Of a stretch of DNA of 19,311 nt, positions 1-6,639 are shown one piece after another; within the stretch, counting starts at the first letter, position 1, and each line of letters begins with the position of its first letter. Source of the DNA: an uncultured Microcaldota archaeon (GTDB lineage Archaea; Micrarchaeota; Micrarchaeia; Anstonellales; Anstonellaceae); NCBI GenBank assembly GCA_903923795.1, contig CAIXYX010000113.1, positions 1 through 19,311 of the forward strand, given 5' to 3'. Below the pieces are notes generated by a model. The model had not been told where the DNA came from. It was given only the letters and a program-made list of their open reading frames with translations, and searched no databases. Both the position numbers and the translations under genes were made by a program.

Positions 1-19
1 GGCAGACACGCGCCTGTTC

Positions 20-3000
20 TTATTTACTGCGCCGGAATTTTGCGCGGGAGGTTTTCTTTTGTTTGACCAAAGCATCTGAACCCAATTGTGCGGCGGTTTC
101 TTTTTCAGCCGCAAGTTCATTTGTCTCACTCGCCGAACCGGGCACGTCGATTCCGCTCTTGGCGTCATGGCGTCTCTTAGCCAAATAGACAATAATCGCC
201 GCCACAAGCCCGATCGCCATGCACGAAACAGCAAGCAGACCGGCCAACGCCCCGATGCCCTGCTGTTTCACGCATTTGTTTTGAGTGCAGATGGCGCCCT
301 CTTTGCAATCAGAATTTTGCGCACAATCCTCGCCGCCGACATAAGACAGGACGAATGAGTGCGAATCAAATGTTCCGTTGGCAGAAGTCCCATTGGCGGT
401 TGACAATTTCTGCCAGAAGCTTTCAGATGAGATAGTGTAATTGGATGCGCTTGGCGCATATCCCGCCGCCAGCATGCCCATTGTCGCATTGGCCCCGTAT
501 TCTGGCGTGGGCAGGAGCATGCCTATCTGGCTTTCCCCCGCCTCGAGCGGGACTTCGTATTCATAATCATAGAATTCGTATGGCGATGGGAATTTGACCG
601 ATACTTTCGCGACCGAAGCAATGCGCTCTCCGGTGTCGCTGCGCACATCTATGCCAAGACCGGTGTTGCTCATGGGCGGGATGTTACGGCGTAGAGTCGA
701 ATGGTTGCCATCTGTTTTAAGCGTAAAACCAACACGCTCCCCCAAGTCATATCTTTCGTTGGAATTGCTATCAGCATAGATGCCGTGCGCGATGAATATT
801 TCATCAAGGTTGTCAATGCCGTCGTTATCGTCGTCGCCGTGCAGGTTCCACATATCGGTGGAATTGAGCGCTTCATACAAATCGGCGACCGAATGGATGT
901 TGCCTGCCCGTCCGTCCGAGAATTTGAAATCGTTTCTCTTGAAGAACGCCCAGAATTCGGCAGGTGGTATCTCCACATGGTCATGATCCGCGGAATTCTT
1001 CCCGTCCATGAAATCCCAAAGCAGAGATGCGACGACAAATTCTTCCCGATCATCGTATCTGCTATCCGGGCCGACAGCCTTGATGTTGACTTCGAGATTG
1101 GTGGTATATGACCCGGTTGGGTATAGATTGTATTCCCGCCCCTGATGATTGACCAGAGCGCCATATGCCATCGCCCAGCCTTCCACAAGCGAGTCCGTGG
1201 ATGTAGGGTTGGCAAATCCGTCATGATTTTTGCCCTCATTCGGGAAATCCGAGAATCCGTCAAACATGACTGCGTGGCCGTATTCGTGCCATTCGGCATT
1301 TACTGGAGATTCGAAGCGCATCAGGTCTGCATAAGATTCATTGATACCGATGACCGAATGACCAAGCATTGATAGTGTTTGCGTAGGGGTGCCAGGCGAG
1401 ATCTCCACCGCCAGTGGTTTGCTTTTCTGCATGGGTTGCTTTAGCACCTCTTGCGCATATTCTTTCGCCTGCCAGATGTTGCAATATACTTTCGCGGCCT
1501 TTGGATATATGTCAGTGGTGTTCAACCCGAAATCGGGCCCAACATCATAAGCCATGGTTCCATTGTCGCTAAAGAGAGCGAATTCATGCGCGAACGTCGT
1601 GGCATCTTGGATAGAGACGCTCAACATGTTGTCTTTGTCCTCCAAAATCACCTTGAATTCCGCATTCTGAGTCTGGCTGAGGTTCAGGGGCGGGTCGAAG
1701 CGGATTGAATAGCGCCCGTCCGCATCAGTGTATCCATCATAGACCTTGCTCGCATACGTGAAATGGTAATGAACATACGGGAGCCCCCGCATGGTCGGCA
1801 GATCGAGATAAGATGACCTGGGGGATGAAGTGAGGGCATTCCACTTGTCAAGGAAGTATACTTTTCCGCTGATGAGCGATAATAGAGAACCGTCTTGGGT
1901 CAGATTGTTTTGGCTGCCGGCGCATCGATGAGTTGAGATATTGCATAGCTGGCCATATGAGCATTCCAGAGCGCTCTGGCAATGCCCGAATTGTGGCACG
2001 CACCTGCGCGAGGTACAGACTTGCCAGCTATAGTCGCAGTCGGATGGAAATGCTTCGTATGGAGGCACACAGAAACCGGGCTTGCTTTTGCACTGGCCGA
2101 TTAGGCAATAGAGGAAAGGGTCTTTACAATCATCATCCAATGCGCATTGGACCGGCTTGCTTGAATTAGAGGAATTCGTGGTGTTGATCGTGCCGTTCGG
2201 CAAAATAGCGGCGCACGAACCATTGCATAATTCATAAGTCGGCTCCGGCTGGCCGGTATTACGGGCCTTGAACGAGTCGAAGTATATGACATTGCTGCTG
2301 GTGATATCGGTTTCGCGTATCCCTATTTTCGAGATGGAGCCGTTGTAGTCGAAACTGGCCTGATACCATCCGGGATTGCCGTGATTGCAGCCGCCGCAAT
2401 CGCTGAAGACAGGCTGCCCGTTTACAAAAAAGTCGCGGGTTCCGCCGAAATCTGCGGTTTCGTAACGCCAGTAAGACAGCTCATGAGTCGATATGGGAGT
2501 GGTGAACGAGTCCGTGAGATTCATCAGGAGTTCTTGAGTTCGCAAACACTCGCTCTGACAGCTGGACGGGCCGCAGTATTGCGAGTACGCGCCATTGGCA
2601 GACACATTTCTGCTGACCCCGTATTTCGGATTTCCATTGGTTTTTATCTCCCATCTGTCCAGATTCCCGCTCTCGAAATCCTCGAAAAACTCGAAAGTGG
2701 AGGCGCCGTCGCTCTTGTCCGAGCCGGCATCATTGAGGACAGTCATCCGGGCCGAGTCTTTGCCGGGTGGGATGGACGGGATACGCGCATAAACAGTCCA
2801 GGAGTTGCGGGTTTTGTTATGGGATTTATCATCGCGCCAGAACGGGATTTCGGTGCCGCTTGGGAAATTTGCGGAGTTGTAGATGATATGGAGTCTATCA
2901 GCGTTTTCCTCTGCCGGCAATTGGAGGGTGAATTTGAGTGTGAGGTCGTATTGCGTATTTGGGGAAGGATTCGACCAGAGGTAGTTGACTGATAATGGGT

Positions 3001-3082
3001 TGAGATTCGCTTGCGGAGATGCGCCGGCATAAATAGAGAGTGCGAACAACAGCAGGAGCAGAGATGAGATGAAGAACCGCAT
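20..3082 (-). CDS. Membrane-anchored secreted gluzincin metallopeptidase (M36 fungalysin-like core)
   Basis: A 1020-residue exported protein, probably a cell-surface zinc protease. It has an N-terminal signal peptide (about 1-20) and a lectin/MAM-like beta-sandwich (about 128-275). A Cys-rich EGF-like stretch begins at C313 and runs to about 390. A carboxypeptidase-regulatory-like fold starts at S405, with a TDADGRYSI signature. The catalytic region has HEYGH at 599-603 and a candidate third ligand E634 in VEGWA. HExxH followed about 30 residues later by EGW is the gluzincin pattern and most resembles M36 fungalysins. Residues about 750-782 are a DxDxDG-type calcium-binding (thrombospondin-3 or dockerin-like) segment. 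A second short Cys cluster precedes a single helix (about 942-968) and a basic cytoplasmic tail ending in Lys/Arg. Many N-x-S/T sequons fit archaeal glycosylation. The start is the ATG 26 nt from a TATA-like box. The family assignment comes from motifs only. Confidence 0.8.
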   Translation of the reverse strand: MRFFISSLLLLLFALSIYAGASPQANLNPLSVNYLWSNPSPNTQYDLTLKFTLQLPAEENADRLHIIYNSANFPSGTEIPFWRDDKSHNKTRNSWTVYARIPSIPPGKDSARMTVLNDAGSDKSDGASTFEFFEDFESGNLDRWEIKTNGNPKYGVSRNVSANGAYSQYCGPSSCQSECLRTQELLMNLTDSFTTPISTHELSYWRYETADFGGTRDFFVNGQPVFSDCGGCNHGNPGWYQASFDYNGSISKIGIRETDITSSNVIYFDSFKARNTGQPEPTYELCNGSCAAILPNGTINTTNSSNSSKPVQCALDDDCKDPFLYCLIGQCKSKPGFCVPPYEAFPSDCDYSWQVCTSRRCVPQFGHCQSALECSYGQLCNISTHRCAGSQNNLTQDGSLLSLISGKVYFLDKWNALTSSPRSSYLDLPTMRGLPYVHYHFTYASKVYDGYTDADGRYSIRFDPPLNLSQTQNAEFKVILEDKDNMLSVSIQDATTFAHEFALFSDNGTMAYDVGPDFGLNTTDIYPKAAKVYCNIWQAKEYAQEVLKQPMQKSKPLAVEISPGTPTQTLSMLGHSVIGINESYADLMRFESPVNAEWHEYGHAVMFDGFSDFPNEGKNHDGFANPTSTDSLVEGWAMAYGALVNHQGREYNLYPTGSYTTNLEVNIKAVGPDSRYDDREEFVVASLLWDFMDGKNSADHDHVEIPPAEFWAFFKRNDFKFSDGRAGNIHSVADLYEALNSTDMWNLHGDDDNDGIDNLDEIFIAHGIYADSNSNERYDLGERVGFTLKTDGNHSTLRRNIPPMSNTGLGIDVRSDTGERIASVAKVSVKFPSPYEFYDYEYEVPLEAGESQIGMLLPTPEYGANATMGMLAAGYAPSASNYTISSESFWQKLSTANGTSANGTFDSHSFVLSYVGGEDCAQNSDCKEGAICTQNKCVKQQGIGALAGLLAVSCMAIGLVAAIIVYLAKRRHDAKSGIDVPGSASETNELAAEKETAAQLGSDALVKQKKTSRAKFRRSK

Positions 3083-3102
3083 ATGCCCTGTACTGGTGGA
3101 AC

Positions 3103-3114
3103 AATTTTATTCGT
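3103..3114 (-). promoter_or_regulatory. TATA-like box of the metallopeptidase gene
   Basis: On the minus strand this reads CGAATAAAATTG. Its centre is about 26 nt before the ATG at 3082, which implies a leaderless or nearly leaderless transcript. No Shine-Dalgarno sequence lies before that ATG. Confidence 0.5.
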
Positions 3115-3151
3115 TCCGGTATGGCTCGTACCCTGTTTGCCGGCATATTTT

Positions 3152-3222
3152 TCCGCAGATTTGTCACTCAGTTTTTTGTCAGCCTTGCTGTTCTATTTGT
3201 CGTTCGGTTTGTCCGCAGATTT
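3152..3222 (-). repeat. Direct repeat flanking the decarboxylase stop codon
   Basis: The 11-mer TCCGCAGATTT (plus strand) occurs at 3152-3162 and again at 3212-3222, exactly 60 bases apart. It therefore stays in the same reading frame on both sides of the TAG at 3193-3195. Both copies encode Lys-Ser-Ala in the decarboxylase frame. Confidence 0.6.
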
Positions 3223-3813
3223 ATTGGCCGCGGCCTCATGCGCCTTGCAGTCGCTCTCAAGAATAAATACTGCCGCAGCCAAAACACTTGTCCACTCGCC
3301 CTGTTTGTCCACGACCATGGATTGAGAAATATCTGATGTACGCACAATCTTGCCGCTCATCTTGAAAAGAGCCTCCTTCTCGTCCCAGCTCTGGTTGACA
3401 TCGAATTCGATGCCCAATGTGGAAGCAAGCATCGAGGCCGCGAGGTCTTCGGCATAATCGCCGGCCTTTGTGTCGGTCTCGCCGAAAGAATGATACTCGC
3501 TCAAATAGCCGTGCTGCGAGCGGTCGGCAGGCACAGCCGCGCCAACAGAGGCGGAGATGAGCCGGTTGTGCTCATTTGACTCGTTGCGCGAGAGCACCAA
3601 AAAAACTATCTCGCCATCGTGCAGAAGCGGCAGGCCCTTGCTCTTGGGCACAATCTCACAATAGGGGGGCAGGATGCTCGACACCGTGACGAGGTTGAAT
3701 CTCGCTATCCCCGCGTCGCGCAGGGCGAGCTCGAATGAGGTGAGCTTGTCCTTGTGCGTGCCCACGCCTTTTGTGAAAAAGACTTTCTTCGGGACGAGGT
3801 TTGAGGTTGGCAT
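3193..3813 (-). CDS. pdaD: Pyruvoyl-dependent arginine decarboxylase (PvlArgDC)
   Basis: It converts arginine to agmatine, the archaeal precursor for polyamines and for the agmatidine of tRNA-Ile. The proenzyme self-cleaves between two serines to make the pyruvoyl group. The expected VSSILPP site is present, with S45/S46 counted from the chosen start. The flanking ALRDAGIARFNLV and EIVPKSKGLP segments, the SVGAAVPAD strand and the SEYH segment that should carry the catalytic Glu match the Methanocaldococcus-type family. I chose the ATG at 3813 (206 residues) over an in-frame ATG at 3924. It begins just before the conserved core and lies 25-26 nt from a TATA-like box, whereas the longer form would overlap the helicase stop and add 37 non-conserved residues. 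A Lys/Asp/Ala-rich tail of about 20 residues follows the core and ends at TAG. The same composition continues in frame beyond the stop (see findings). Confidence 0.9.
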   Translation of the reverse strand: MPTSNLVPKKVFFTKGVGTHKDKLTSFELALRDAGIARFNLVTVSSILPPYCEIVPKSKGLPLLHDGEIVFLVLSRNESNEHNRLISASVGAAVPADRSQHGYLSEYHSFGETDTKAGDYAEDLAASMLASTLGIEFDVNQSWDEKEALFKMSGKIVRTSDISQSMVVDKQGEWTSVLAAAVFILESDCKAHEAAANKSADKPNDK

Positions 3814-3834
3814 GGTGGATAAAATGATTGAAGA

Positions 3835-3842
3835 GTTTAAGA
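3835..3842 (-). promoter_or_regulatory. TATA-like box of the arginine decarboxylase gene
   Basis: The minus strand reads TCTTAAAC, about 26 nt before the ATG at 3813. It lies in the 100-nt gap after the helicase stop and supports the short form of the decarboxylase. The box is weak. Confidence 0.4.
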
Positions 3843-3913
3843 TTTGATAGGATTGCACCAGTTCTGAGGATTTTGTTTTGCGCAGGCTCGCGCGAAGCGT
3901 GGTCAGATTTTGT

Positions 3914-5953
3914 TCATACTCCATTCATCCGCACCATAAAGCCCGCGATGTCTCCCTCGATATTTTCCCATTTGACGGTTTTCATCCTCTCAACGACGGG
4001 TTTTGAAAAGAATTTCGAATGGGCGGCGAAGCGGTCGTCGATGAGCAAACAGTAACACCAGTCCTCGGGCTGGCGGATGCCTCTGCCGATTGTCTGCATG
4101 GCGCTGATGATTGCCGGGTAGAGCGAGGAGTATTCGTTGGCTTTTGTTTTGTCGGAGAATTTCGAGGCAAGATAATCCTCGTATGCATTGTGCGAGGGAG
4201 TGGTTTTTGGATATGGAAAACCGGCCACGATGATGAGCTTGAAAGGATTGTTGCGGAAGTCTATGCCCTCGTTGTATTTCGCGCCGATGACGGCGTGAAA
4301 AGACATGGGCTTGGGGCTTTTCGTCTGGTTGTCAATGCGGTTTTTTCTCTCGGCGAGTCTGGTGTTGCCCTCTTTTTTGCCCTCTTTCTCGATGGAGAAA
4401 CCGTCGAGCTTGAGCTGGCCGGACACCCTCTCCATGAATTCGTATGAGGGGTAATAGACGGCGAATGAATTGGGGTGGCATGCCATGGCTGCGCGCTCGA
4501 TGATTTGCGCCATGAGCCCGATTTTTTTGTCGTCGCCGCGGTCAGCAAAGCGCGAGGAGGCGTCTATGCACAATGAGATTGGCTGGCGCGCCGTGTCGAA
4601 CGGGCTTTTGTAGGCTTGGGCTTCGAGGCCGGCCGCACGCTTTGGCGAAATGCCGAGCAGCTCCCGCAACGCATTCTTGCCCGCCAGCGTACCGCTCATC
4701 AGCACGGCCGAGTGCAGTTTTGTGAAAACATCAGAGGAGATTTCGGCGGGGTCGAAGAGGATGGCGCGCAGGGTGAACATGCCGCTTTTGGCCGGGCCTC
4801 TCTTGAGAAACACGCCCCATTTTTTCGAGCCCCACGCGAAATCCGCCGCCGGGCGAATGAATGCGGAGAGGTCTTTGAGGGCGATGATGCCGTCATAATC
4901 GACGTCAGCATGCTTTGTCTTGGAGATTGTTTGCGAGAAATAATCGCACACCTCGTCCATGAGGTCCTCGATGCGGGAAAGAGCGTCATTCTCATATGTT
5001 TGGAGTTTCGAGCCTTTCTGCCCGAAGAATTTGAGCGAGTGGGCGCCGATGGCAAGCTCATCGGTTCCGTCTGCGCCAAAGACTATGGAGGATATGCCGG
5101 GCGAGATGACTGTGCGCAGATGCCTTGCGATGAAAGCGGCCTGCGACGCAACGGCCTCGTTCTGCTCGTCTGCCGCGAGCTTTCTTATCGCCGTGAGGCC
5201 GTGAATGGCGGATTTGACGGTCTCCTCGTCAAGCGTGCGCCCGTTCATGTCTCTCACGCGCTTGGGCAGGTTGTGCGCCTCGTCGATTATGACATCGCAC
5301 TCGTCGAGTTTGACCTGCATCCTCGATAACATTATCCCGCTTATCTTTGGGCTGAACAGATAGCTGTAATCGCAGATGATGAGGTCGGCCTCTCCGGCGG
5401 CCAGAACGGCGGTCTGGTGAGCGCAGAAAGTCCCCTCAAAAGCCAGAGCCGAAGCCTGCTCGGCGGACATGGGGGTCGCGAGGAGGAGCTGCGCATTCTC
5501 TTTTTTCGGCGACTGGTACGGGCATCTTGCTATTTCGCACAAAAGGAACGGAGGGCGCGGCCCGTCTTTCCCATAGAGGCGATAGCACATCTTCTCCTTG
5601 CTGATTTTGTCGATGACACGAATCATAGGCATTTCGGGCCGCATTGAGGCGAGGACATCTTTGCGGTTCAGATTTATGGCAAGAGTCTCGATGATGGCCT
5701 GTATATGGTGAGAATTGCGGTTTGTGAGGAAGAGGACTTTGTGCTTGTTGGGAATTGCGGCTTCGAGCGCCGCGCTTATTGAGGCCGCCGTCTTTCCTAT
5801 GCCTGTCGGCGCGTCGGCGAAAAGGATTTTGCCGCTTAGGGCCGCGTTTTTCGCGTCAGTGTAGAATCCGTGCTGGCCGGCGCGCATGGCGGCGCGCGGG
5901 AAGAGGGAGTCTTTTGGTGAAGGGACGGACTCGCTGCTGATGGAGGACACCAT
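3914..5953 (-). CDS. XPD/DinG-like superfamily 2 DNA helicase with Fe-S domain
   Basis: A 679-residue ATP-dependent 5'-3' DNA helicase, probably in DNA repair. Counted from the ATG at 5953, it has a Q-motif-like segment (R24 to Q27), Walker A APTGIGKT at 48-55, and four cysteines at 123, 139, 144 and 177 spaced like the 4Fe-4S cluster domain of XPD, FancJ and DinG. The ADLIICDYSYLF segment and the DEAH box (224-227) follow, and a GAKYNEGIDF motif V and QTIGRGIR motif VI lie near the C-terminus. The length is near the upper end for archaeal XPD. A TTG two codons upstream (5959) is possible, but the ATG is about 34 nt from a TATA-like box and is preferred. It is transcribed in the same direction as the decarboxylase, which has its own promoter. 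Archaeal XPD versus DinG-like subfamily cannot be settled here. Confidence 0.93.
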   Translation of the reverse strand: MVSSISSESVPSPKDSLFPRAAMRAGQHGFYTDAKNAALSGKILFADAPTGIGKTAASISAALEAAIPNKHKVLFLTNRNSHHIQAIIETLAINLNRKDVLASMRPEMPMIRVIDKISKEKMCYRLYGKDGPRPPFLLCEIARCPYQSPKKENAQLLLATPMSAEQASALAFEGTFCAHQTAVLAAGEADLIICDYSYLFSPKISGIMLSRMQVKLDECDVIIDEAHNLPKRVRDMNGRTLDEETVKSAIHGLTAIRKLAADEQNEAVASQAAFIARHLRTVISPGISSIVFGADGTDELAIGAHSLKFFGQKGSKLQTYENDALSRIEDLMDEVCDYFSQTISKTKHADVDYDGIIALKDLSAFIRPAADFAWGSKKWGVFLKRGPAKSGMFTLRAILFDPAEISSDVFTKLHSAVLMSGTLAGKNALRELLGISPKRAAGLEAQAYKSPFDTARQPISLCIDASSRFADRGDDKKIGLMAQIIERAAMACHPNSFAVYYPSYEFMERVSGQLKLDGFSIEKEGKKEGNTRLAERKNRIDNQTKSPKPMSFHAVIGAKYNEGIDFRNNPFKLIIVAGFPYPKTTPSHNAYEDYLASKFSDKTKANEYSSLYPAIISAMQTIGRGIRQPEDWCYCLLIDDRFAAHSKFFSKPVVERMKTVKWENIEGDIAGFMVRMNGV

Positions 5954-5980
5954 GCACAATCATTGTGATTTGGGCGTTTG

Positions 5981-5993
5981 GAATTATTAAAAT
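5981..5993 (-). promoter_or_regulatory. TATA-like box of the helicase gene
   Basis: The minus strand reads ATTTTAATAATTC, centred about 34 nt before the ATG at 5953. This suggests a leader of only a few bases. Confidence 0.55.
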
Positions 5994-6031
5994 GGAGCAA
6001 GACCGTTCGCAAGAATCAGGTAAAGAAGATG

Positions 6032-6067
6032 AAAAATAAAAAAAATGCGGATAATCGCCTATCCGCA
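6032..6067 (-). terminator. Hairpin plus T-tract terminator downstream of the 68-residue gene
   Basis: TGCGGATA (6046-6053) and TATCCGCA (6060-6067) are perfect 8-bp inverted repeats around a 6-nt loop. In the minus direction the hairpin is followed by T8, an A and T5. It lies 56 nt past the stop at 6123 and ahead of the helicase promoter, so it should insulate the two genes. Archaeal termination mainly needs the T-tract; the hairpin is an extra. Confidence 0.7.
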
Positions 6068-6122
6068 AGCGCCTGCCACGCCCAACTCCTTTATCTGCTT
6101 GCCCGAATCCTGCCCTGATGGA

Positions 6123-6329
6123 TTAATGCGCGAACTCGGCCTTAAGTTTATCGACGGTTTCCTTTTTGGTGAAAAACAGGATATATGTCTTTATCCTCGC
6201 CTGATTCCGGATTTCGCGGGCGGCCATGAAATAAGTGTTCTCGACTTTCTCTTTCGGCAGGTGCGGGAACTTTTGGTGGATATCCCTTATGTCCCGTTTG
6301 ATGGATGCGCGAAGAGCGGGGTCGAACAT
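6123..6329 (-). CDS. Small helical protein, DUF3562-like three-helix domain (function unknown)
   Basis: A 68-residue soluble, highly charged protein. It has three predicted helices: residues 5-20, 26-42 (beginning LPKEKVENTYFMAAREI) and 54-66 (TKKETVDKLKAEF). The pattern of a helix, then a Pro-linked helix, then a R-I-K-T/D-F/Y-I-x-x-F/L strand, then a helix with a Val-x-x-x-Leu face resembles small DUF3562-like domains seen in bacteria and archaea, whose role is unknown. In-frame ATGs at 6353 and 6383 would lengthen it, but the TATA-like box at 6352-6361 overlaps the first and is 27 nt from the ATG at 6329. That ATG is therefore the likely start of a leaderless mRNA. It diverges from the small lipoprotein gene and ends at a hairpin terminator. 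The family resemblance is tentative. Confidence 0.75.
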   Translation of the reverse strand: MFDPALRASIKRDIRDIHQKFPHLPKEKVENTYFMAAREIRNQARIKTYILFFTKKETVDKLKAEFAH

Positions 6330-6351
6330 GGATTTGTTGATGCCGCGATAC

Positions 6352-6361
6352 ATATTTATTA
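6352..6361. promoter_or_regulatory. Shared bidirectional TATA-like box
   Basis: ATATTTATTA (plus) or TAATAAATAT (minus) is centred at about 6356. The plus-strand ATG of the 38-residue lipoprotein (6382) is 26 nt away on one side, and the minus-strand ATG at 6329 is 27 nt away on the other. One box appears to drive two divergent leaderless transcripts. Confidence 0.6.
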
Positions 6362-6381
6362 CTCGTGGGGATTGGGGAGTC

Positions 6382-6498
6382 ATGAAAGCTCTCCTCTGCG
6401 CGCTTGTGGTGTTGGGGCTTCTCCTGTCCGGATGCACTGGTGGTGGGCATGGGAAGCTGAACGCGGACAGATATGCAAAAAGACGCGTTCTGGGATAA
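6382..6498 (+). CDS. 38-residue lipoprotein precursor (orphan small protein)
   Basis: The peptide has Met-Lys, a 13-residue hydrophobic core and a lipobox LLSGC with the lipidated Cys at 18. A 20-residue mature tail follows, beginning CTGGGHGKLNADRY. The start is supported by a TATA-like box 26 nt upstream and by a GGGGAG tract just before the ATG. No longer reading frame continues the tail: TAA at 6496-6498 is followed by 27 more open codons before the next stop. It may be a genuine microprotein tethered to the outer membrane face, or the remnant of a longer lipoprotein cut short by a nonsense change. Its lipobox organisation resembles that of the 319-residue lipoprotein later in the window. 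I do not recognise a family. Confidence 0.6.
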   Translation: MKALLCALVVLGLLLSGCTGGGHGKLNADRYAKRRVLG

Positions 6499-6557
6499 GC
6501 GCCCGAACAGGAACACACGTGTCTCGGCGGCCCGACCAGTTTGACCAGTCTGGCTCC

Positions 6558-6580
6558 AAACCACGTGGTTTTAGTTTTTT
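6558..6580 (+). terminator. Perfect 14-bp palindrome followed by T-tract, possible terminator
   Basis: AAACCACGTGGTTT at 6558-6571 is self-complementary and can fold as a 5-bp stem with an ACGT loop. It runs into TTAGTTTTTT on the plus strand. It lies 60 nt after the lipoprotein stop and just before the promoter of the beta-helix gene, so it may end the lipoprotein transcript. It could equally be a binding site for a dimeric regulator. Confidence 0.4.
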
Positions 6581-6604
6581 GATAAGGGTTTCCATGGATA
6601 GTGC

Positions 6605-6611
6605 TATAAAT
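6605..6611 (+). promoter_or_regulatory. TATA box of the beta-helix protein gene
   Basis: TATAAAT, centred about 32 nt before the GTG at 6640. An upstream in-frame TTG at 6613 lies almost on the box and is unlikely to be transcribed, so the box decides the start. Confidence 0.6.
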
Positions 6612-6639
6612 CTTGTTTTCCCATCTTTATCCATCAACG

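Noticed and set aside
670..1299. 209-codon minus-strand open frame overlapping the metallopeptidase in another frame
   Set aside because: It is an out-of-frame shadow of the protease's catalytic region, with an Arg/Thr/Ser-rich composition.
3814..3924. Longer form of the arginine decarboxylase starting at 3924
   Set aside because: It adds 37 residues unlike the family, overlaps the helicase stop, and would place the TATA-like box inside the coding region.
6499..6580. tRNA-like stretch (GGCTCCAAACC resembling a T-arm on the plus strand; AGCCAGACTGGTCAAACTGG resembling a D-arm on the minus strand)
   Set aside because: The T-stem has a mismatch, the loop lacks the purine at position 57, and no 7-bp acceptor partner exists on either strand.
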